From Flavobacterium sp. HTF (GTDB taxonomy: Bacteria; Bacteroidota; Bacteroidia; Flavobacteriales; Flavobacteriaceae), in assembly GCF_003105115.1 (NCBI RefSeq), contig NZ_QETH01000002.1:62001-126000 (forward strand): 64,000 nucleotides of DNA, read 5' to 3'. The position numbers and the translations under genes were made by a program. Positions 60,496 to 64,000 of this stretch are shown piece after piece. A model generated the notes under the pieces. It was not told the DNA's origin, searched no databases, and was given only the letters and a program-made list of their open reading frames with translations. Position 1 is the first letter of the stretch; each line of letters opens with the position of its first letter.

Positions 60496-60522
60496 TAAAC
60501 CTCCTGTTTTAGCGGGAGGTTC
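60496..60522. terminator. Hairpin between panB and the RluA-type gene
   Basis: Stem AACCTCC / GGGAGGTT. The T tract after it is poor (TTCATTATTT), so termination may be weak. Confidence 0.45.
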
Positions 60523-60574
60523 ATTATTTATACCTCAAAATCTTTTAATTAAAAACTATAATTTAAATTTTAAA

Positions 60575-61273
60575 ATGTCCGCAACAAAAATAATCTCCAA
60601 CAAAAATAATCTCCAAATTCTGCATGAAGACAATCACATCATTGTAATTAATAAACGTGTAGGCGATATTGTACAGGGAGATAAAACAGGAGACAAACCT
60701 TTGTCTGATATCGTAAAAGAATACATTAAAGAGAAATACAATAAACCCGGAGATGTTTTTCTTGGTGTGATTCATCGTCTGGACAGACCTACAACCGGAA
60801 TTGTTGTTTTTGCCAGAACCAGCAAAGCATTAACGAGAATGAATGAAATGTTCTCCAACCGCGAAACACAAAAAACATACTGGGCGGTTGTCAAAAATAA
60901 ACCTGTTGAAAAAACGGCAAAACTGGTTCATTTTTTAAAAAGAAACGAAAAAAACAATACTTCAAAAGCACATTTAAAAGAAGTTCCGGATAGTAAAGTA
61001 GCCAGCCTGGATTATACTGTTTTTAAAGAACTTCAGAATTATGTGGCTCTGGAAATTAACCTGCATACCGGCCGCCATCATCAGATTCGTGCGCAGCTTT
61101 CTGCTATTGGATCACCAATAAAAGGCGATCTAAAATATGGTTTTGACCGAAGTAATCCGGACGGCGGAATTCATCTTCATGCCAGAAAATTAGTTTTTGT
61201 ACATCCGGTTTCCAAAGAAAATATCACTATCATCGCCCCTACTCCGGACGAAACAATCTGGAACGCACTTTGA
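60575..61273 (+). CDS. RluA-type pseudouridine synthase
   Basis: A 232-residue enzyme that isomerises uridine in rRNA or tRNA. The catalytic motif is GVIHRLDRPTTGIVVFARTS (Asp in HRLD). Also present are NRETQKTYWAVVKNKP, LEINLHTGRHHQIRAQLSAI and IHLHARKLVFVHPVSKE. It lacks the N-terminal S4 domain found in RluC and RluD and so belongs to the short TruC/RluA-like group. Its site of action cannot be read from sequence. Confidence 0.93.
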   Translation: MSATKIISNKNNLQILHEDNHIIVINKRVGDIVQGDKTGDKPLSDIVKEYIKEKYNKPGDVFLGVIHRLDRPTTGIVVFARTSKALTRMNEMFSNRETQKTYWAVVKNKPVEKTAKLVHFLKRNEKNNTSKAHLKEVPDSKVASLDYTVFKELQNYVALEINLHTGRHHQIRAQLSAIGSPIKGDLKYGFDRSNPDGGIHLHARKLVFVHPVSKENITIIAPTPDETIWNAL

Positions 61274-61348
61274 TTTTATGATATAATTCTTAATTTTTTA
61301 ATTTTTATAAATTAACTTGCATAGGCAAAAATTCAAGTTAATCATAAA

Positions 61349-62677
61349 ATGGACTACAAAAACGACATCGGATACAGAAGAGAAACACTTAAAAAGTTAT
61401 TGTATAACATTCAGAAAAGCGAAGATTTAATTGTAAAAGCTTTATACGATGATTTTAAAAAGCCTGAATTTGAAGCTGTATTAACAGAAACAAATTATGT
61501 TATTTCGGAACTGAAAGACACCATAAAAAATATTAAAAAATGGTCTCGGCCAAAACGTGTTTTTCCTTCTCTTCTCAATTTTCCTTCTACCGATTATATA
61601 TACAAAGAGCCTTACGGAAATGTTTTGGTCATTTCACCATGGAATTACCCTTTTCAGCTCGCATTATGCCCTTTGATTTCTGCGGTTGCTGCAGGAAACA
61701 GGGTGATTTTAAAACCATCAGAACTTACTCCGCATACCTCAGCTGTTATTGCTAAAATCATTCAGAAAACATTTCATATCAGCCATGTCGAAGTTGTAGA
61801 AGGCGGGCTTGATGTTTCAACTCAACTTTTGTCACAACGCTGGGACTATATTTTCTTTACAGGAAGTGTTGCCGTTGGTAAAATTGTGGCCAAAGCTGCT
61901 GCAGAAAACCTGACGCCTGTTACACTTGAACTTGGCGGAAAAAACCCGTGTATTATTGATGAATCTGCCGATTTAAAACTCGCTGCCAAAAGAATTGTCT
62001 GGGGAAAATTCATTAATGCCGGCCAAACCTGTATTGCGCCCGATTATATTTTGATTCAGAAAAACATGAAAATCAATTTCATCTCTTTTATGATGGAAGA
62101 AATCACAAAAGCATACGGGAACAAAATGGAAAAATCCCCTGATTTTGCCCGGATTATAAATACAAAAAACTGGCTGCGACTGGTTGGCATGATTGATCCT
62201 GAAAGAGTAATTTTTGGCGGAGAAAATGATGCGAATAAATTATACATAGCTCCGACGCTTATAGAAGAACCGGATTTGAGCAGTCCTGTTATGAAAGAAG
62301 AAATCTTTGGGCCAATTTTACCAATCCTGACTTATGAGACAGAAACTGACATAGAAAATGTGGTGAGCAGGTATGAGAAACCTCTTGCATTTTATATTTT
62401 TAGCGAAAATAAATCTTTTATAAAGAAATTAATTTCAACTTACTCTTTTGGAGGCGGCTGCGTTAATGATACCGTTGTCCATTTTTCTAATAAAAGACTG
62501 CCTTTTGGCGGTGTCGGGCATAGCGGAATTGGTGCTTATCACGGTCAGTTGAGCTTTGATATTTTCTCTCATCACAAAGGAGTTGTCAAAAAAGGCAACT
62601 GGCTTGATCTTCCTATGCGTTATGCGCCTTACAAAGATAAACTGGCTTCTATTAAACGCCTGTTAGACTGGATCTAA
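61349..62677 (+). CDS. Aldehyde dehydrogenase (class 3, fatty-aldehyde type)
   Basis: A 442-residue NAD(P)+-dependent dehydrogenase, the short form typical of class 3/ALDH3. Visible are VLVISPWNYPFQLALCPLIS, ILKPSELTPHTSAVIAKI, FFTGSVAVGKIVAKAAAENL, catalytic Glu in TLELGGKNPC and nucleophile Cys228 in NAGQTCIAPDY. The C-terminal LPFGGVGHSGIGAYHG is conserved. The substrate is probably a medium or long-chain aldehyde, as for ALDH3A2-like enzymes. It is a single-gene unit. Confidence 0.94.
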   Translation: MDYKNDIGYRRETLKKLLYNIQKSEDLIVKALYDDFKKPEFEAVLTETNYVISELKDTIKNIKKWSRPKRVFPSLLNFPSTDYIYKEPYGNVLVISPWNYPFQLALCPLISAVAAGNRVILKPSELTPHTSAVIAKIIQKTFHISHVEVVEGGLDVSTQLLSQRWDYIFFTGSVAVGKIVAKAAAENLTPVTLELGGKNPCIIDESADLKLAAKRIVWGKFINAGQTCIAPDYILIQKNMKINFISFMMEEITKAYGNKMEKSPDFARIINTKNWLRLVGMIDPERVIFGGENDANKLYIAPTLIEEPDLSSPVMKEEIFGPILPILTYETETDIENVVSRYEKPLAFYIFSENKSFIKKLISTYSFGGGCVNDTVVHFSNKRLPFGGVGHSGIGAYHGQLSFDIFSHHKGVVKKGNWLDLPMRYAPYKDKLASIKRLLDWI

Positions 62678-62795
62678 CACCTCAAAAACAATTTCGTAAT
62701 GTTTTGTTGATTTTTATACTGAATTGATTAAATATATTATATTTACGTCTGAATAATATTTAAAATAAGATTATAAAAACAACTTTACTTAAAAA

Positions 62796-63587
62796 ATGAA
62801 ATCTACACTAGACCAAATCGAAGACATTAGGAAAAATGGCTATTCTTTAGATTTTTCAAACGTTTTTAACCATGCTTTTGAAAACTATAAAAAAATAGCA
62901 GTTTATGCAGGATTAATATTATTGGTATTCTCGATTATAGCTGTTTTTCTTGGTGGAGGAATTTTTGTTGCACTATACGGAGTTGAACACTTTACCGAAG
63001 AATACTTTAAAAACCTGCAAAACGAACAGCCTGCCGGTTCTGTATTAATTATTTACACATTAGTTATTTCGTTTGTAGCTGCGCTTTTGAGCCCTTTTAC
63101 AGCCGGTTTCCTAAAAATGGCCGATTGTGCTGATAAAGACCTGGAATTTAATGTTTCAACGATTTTTAGCTATTATAACTCTCGTCATTTTTCTCCGCTT
63201 TTTATCTCAACATTGTTAATATCATTAACCGGAGGTGCCATATCTGTAGGCTTTAATTATTTGGGAATTCAGGTTGTAGATGCTATTATAACGATTATTA
63301 TAACTTTCTTCACCTCACTGACAATACCATTGATCATTTTTGGAGATTTAAATGCCTTTGACGCTATAAAATCAAGTGCTGTTATAGTAACCAAACAACC
63401 TTTGGTAATTGCACTTCTTTTCATTGTTGCAGGACTGGCCTCTACAGTGGGGCTTATCGGATGTTGTATTGGAGTTGTGTTTACAATTCCGATAACTTAT
63501 TCCGTAAAATATGCGATTTACAGTGCCATATTAAATATTAAAGACGAAGATTCTATTGACTCTATTGGTCAGTCGGATTTTGAGTAA
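62796..63587 (+). CDS. Multi-helix membrane protein, unknown function
   Basis: A 263-residue membrane protein with about five to six helices (near 35-58, 82-104, 136-158, 162-184, 200-228). It begins with a 30-residue soluble part (TLDQIEDIRKNGYSLDFSNV) and a YKKIAVYAGLILLVFS helix, a pattern common in Flavobacteriia membrane proteins that are often mislabelled as carotene monooxygenase-like. Pro- and Gly-rich helices resemble DUF975 or YciC-type proteins. Leader sequence TATATTTA at 62740-62750 is a weak -7 candidate. Confidence 0.75.
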   Translation: MKSTLDQIEDIRKNGYSLDFSNVFNHAFENYKKIAVYAGLILLVFSIIAVFLGGGIFVALYGVEHFTEEYFKNLQNEQPAGSVLIIYTLVISFVAALLSPFTAGFLKMADCADKDLEFNVSTIFSYYNSRHFSPLFISTLLISLTGGAISVGFNYLGIQVVDAIITIIITFFTSLTIPLIIFGDLNAFDAIKSSAVIVTKQPLVIALLFIVAGLASTVGLIGCCIGVVFTIPITYSVKYAIYSAILNIKDEDSIDSIGQSDFE

Positions 63588-63675
63588 TTTATAAATTTCT
63601 AGACAATAGAAGAACCTGACCAACTCTGTTTAGAAATTCACAAGCTATTTACTTAACCAAACATCCCCAGATACT

Positions 63676-64000
63676 ATGGTACAAAACTATAGTTATTTTA
63701 ATTCATTGATTTCAGGGATCTCCACCTGTGGAAATGCCCTGAAATCAAATGGGTTAAACTGGTTCGTACTCAACTCTGATATTATAATCTTTTATAACAA
63801 TCCTAAATTCATTATTTTAGGATTATCGCTATTTGGATTTCTTGGTTTACTGATTTATCAGTTTTTTAGAATTAAGGCAAAAATTGGCTATTTCATCGAA
63901 AAAAAGAAAGAAGATGAAACCGCCGGAAGAGAATATCAACTTTATATTTTGTTCTTTGGAATCGCGATGATCCTTATGGAAATCATCAACGAAATCTTTA
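63676..64000 (+). CDS. Membrane protein, 3' truncated by the window edge
   Basis: An open frame from ATG at 63676 to the end of the window, 108 visible codons. It reads MVQNYSYFNSLISGISTCGN, then a membrane helix (FIILGLSLFGFLGLLIYQFF), a basic loop with KKKEDETAGREYQ and the start of a second helix. No family is recognised from this part. It follows the membrane protein gene by 88 bases on the same strand. Confidence 0.6.
   Translation, partial: MVQNYSYFNSLISGISTCGNALKSNGLNWFVLNSDIIIFYNNPKFIILGLSLFGFLGLLIYQFFRIKAKIGYFIEKKKEDETAGREYQLYILFFGIAMILMEIINEIF

Overview
The window looks like a chromosomal segment of a Flavobacterium-type member of the Bacteroidota. The DNA is AT-rich. Genes lack strong Shine-Dalgarno sites. 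Several upstream regions carry the Bacteroidota -7 box TAnnTTTG. There is a SusC/SusD pair, a Rho factor with a long Asn/Gln-rich insertion, lipoproteins with acidic residues after the lipobox Cys, and many families typical of Flavobacteriia. I saw no rRNA, tRNA, CRISPR array, prophage or insertion sequence.

Layout. 1-3334: the 3' part of a cysteine desulfurase that resembles the cargo enzyme of family 2A encapsulins, then rocD divergent from an Lrp/AsnC regulator. 3456-6265: a dienelactone hydrolase, a DUF3667 membrane protein and an M28 peptidase. 6421-12184: rho with its DUF4293 neighbour, a NarL-type two-component pair, a phosphoesterase and truA. 12183-24000: a long-hairpin element that may be a Flavo-1-type RNA, an ABC exporter, then a LytS-type kinase, a secreted zinc metalloprotease, SusC, SusD and a LytTR response regulator. 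An 11-bp direct repeat with a 21-bp period abuts the -33 box of the protease promoter. It has the geometry of a LytTR binding site, which suggests that the flanking kinase and regulator control protease-SusCD expression in answer to a peptide or protein nutrient.

24202-37074: an HNH/NUMOD4-like protein, lpdA, then stress or membrane-type proteins: DUF2314-ankyrin, TPM, a flotillin with duplicated N-terminal modules, and a four-gene cassette of SPFH-SHOCT, two zinc-ribbon proteins and a DUF6620-like protein. 37209-53530: small accessory genes, including a DUF2975/XRE pair, a Tat-exported Gfo/Idh oxidoreductase, an arginase-fold protein, flavodoxin-fold and NmrA-type oxidoreductases with an AraC regulator, a serine hydrolase with an altered SxxK motif, MBL and lactonase enzymes, a LOG protein, three DUF1801 proteins and a 2H phosphoesterase. 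53563-64000: housekeeping and transport, with DUF2625, a CPA2 antiporter, sdaA, an SH3 protein, panB, an RluA-type synthase, an aldehyde dehydrogenase and two membrane proteins, the last cut by the window edge.

The intergenic spaces are rich in short repeats. These are octad arrays (CTAAGGTN, CAAAGGTN), heptad arrays (TGAAACC, TCTAAAA), CACGAATT-type repeats, palindromes built on GACGCAC, an array of about eight copies of a 58-bp unit at 41455-42016, and four near-identical terminators in consecutive gaps between 26484 and 30363. Gene names and families are from my own reading of the proteins. No database search was run.
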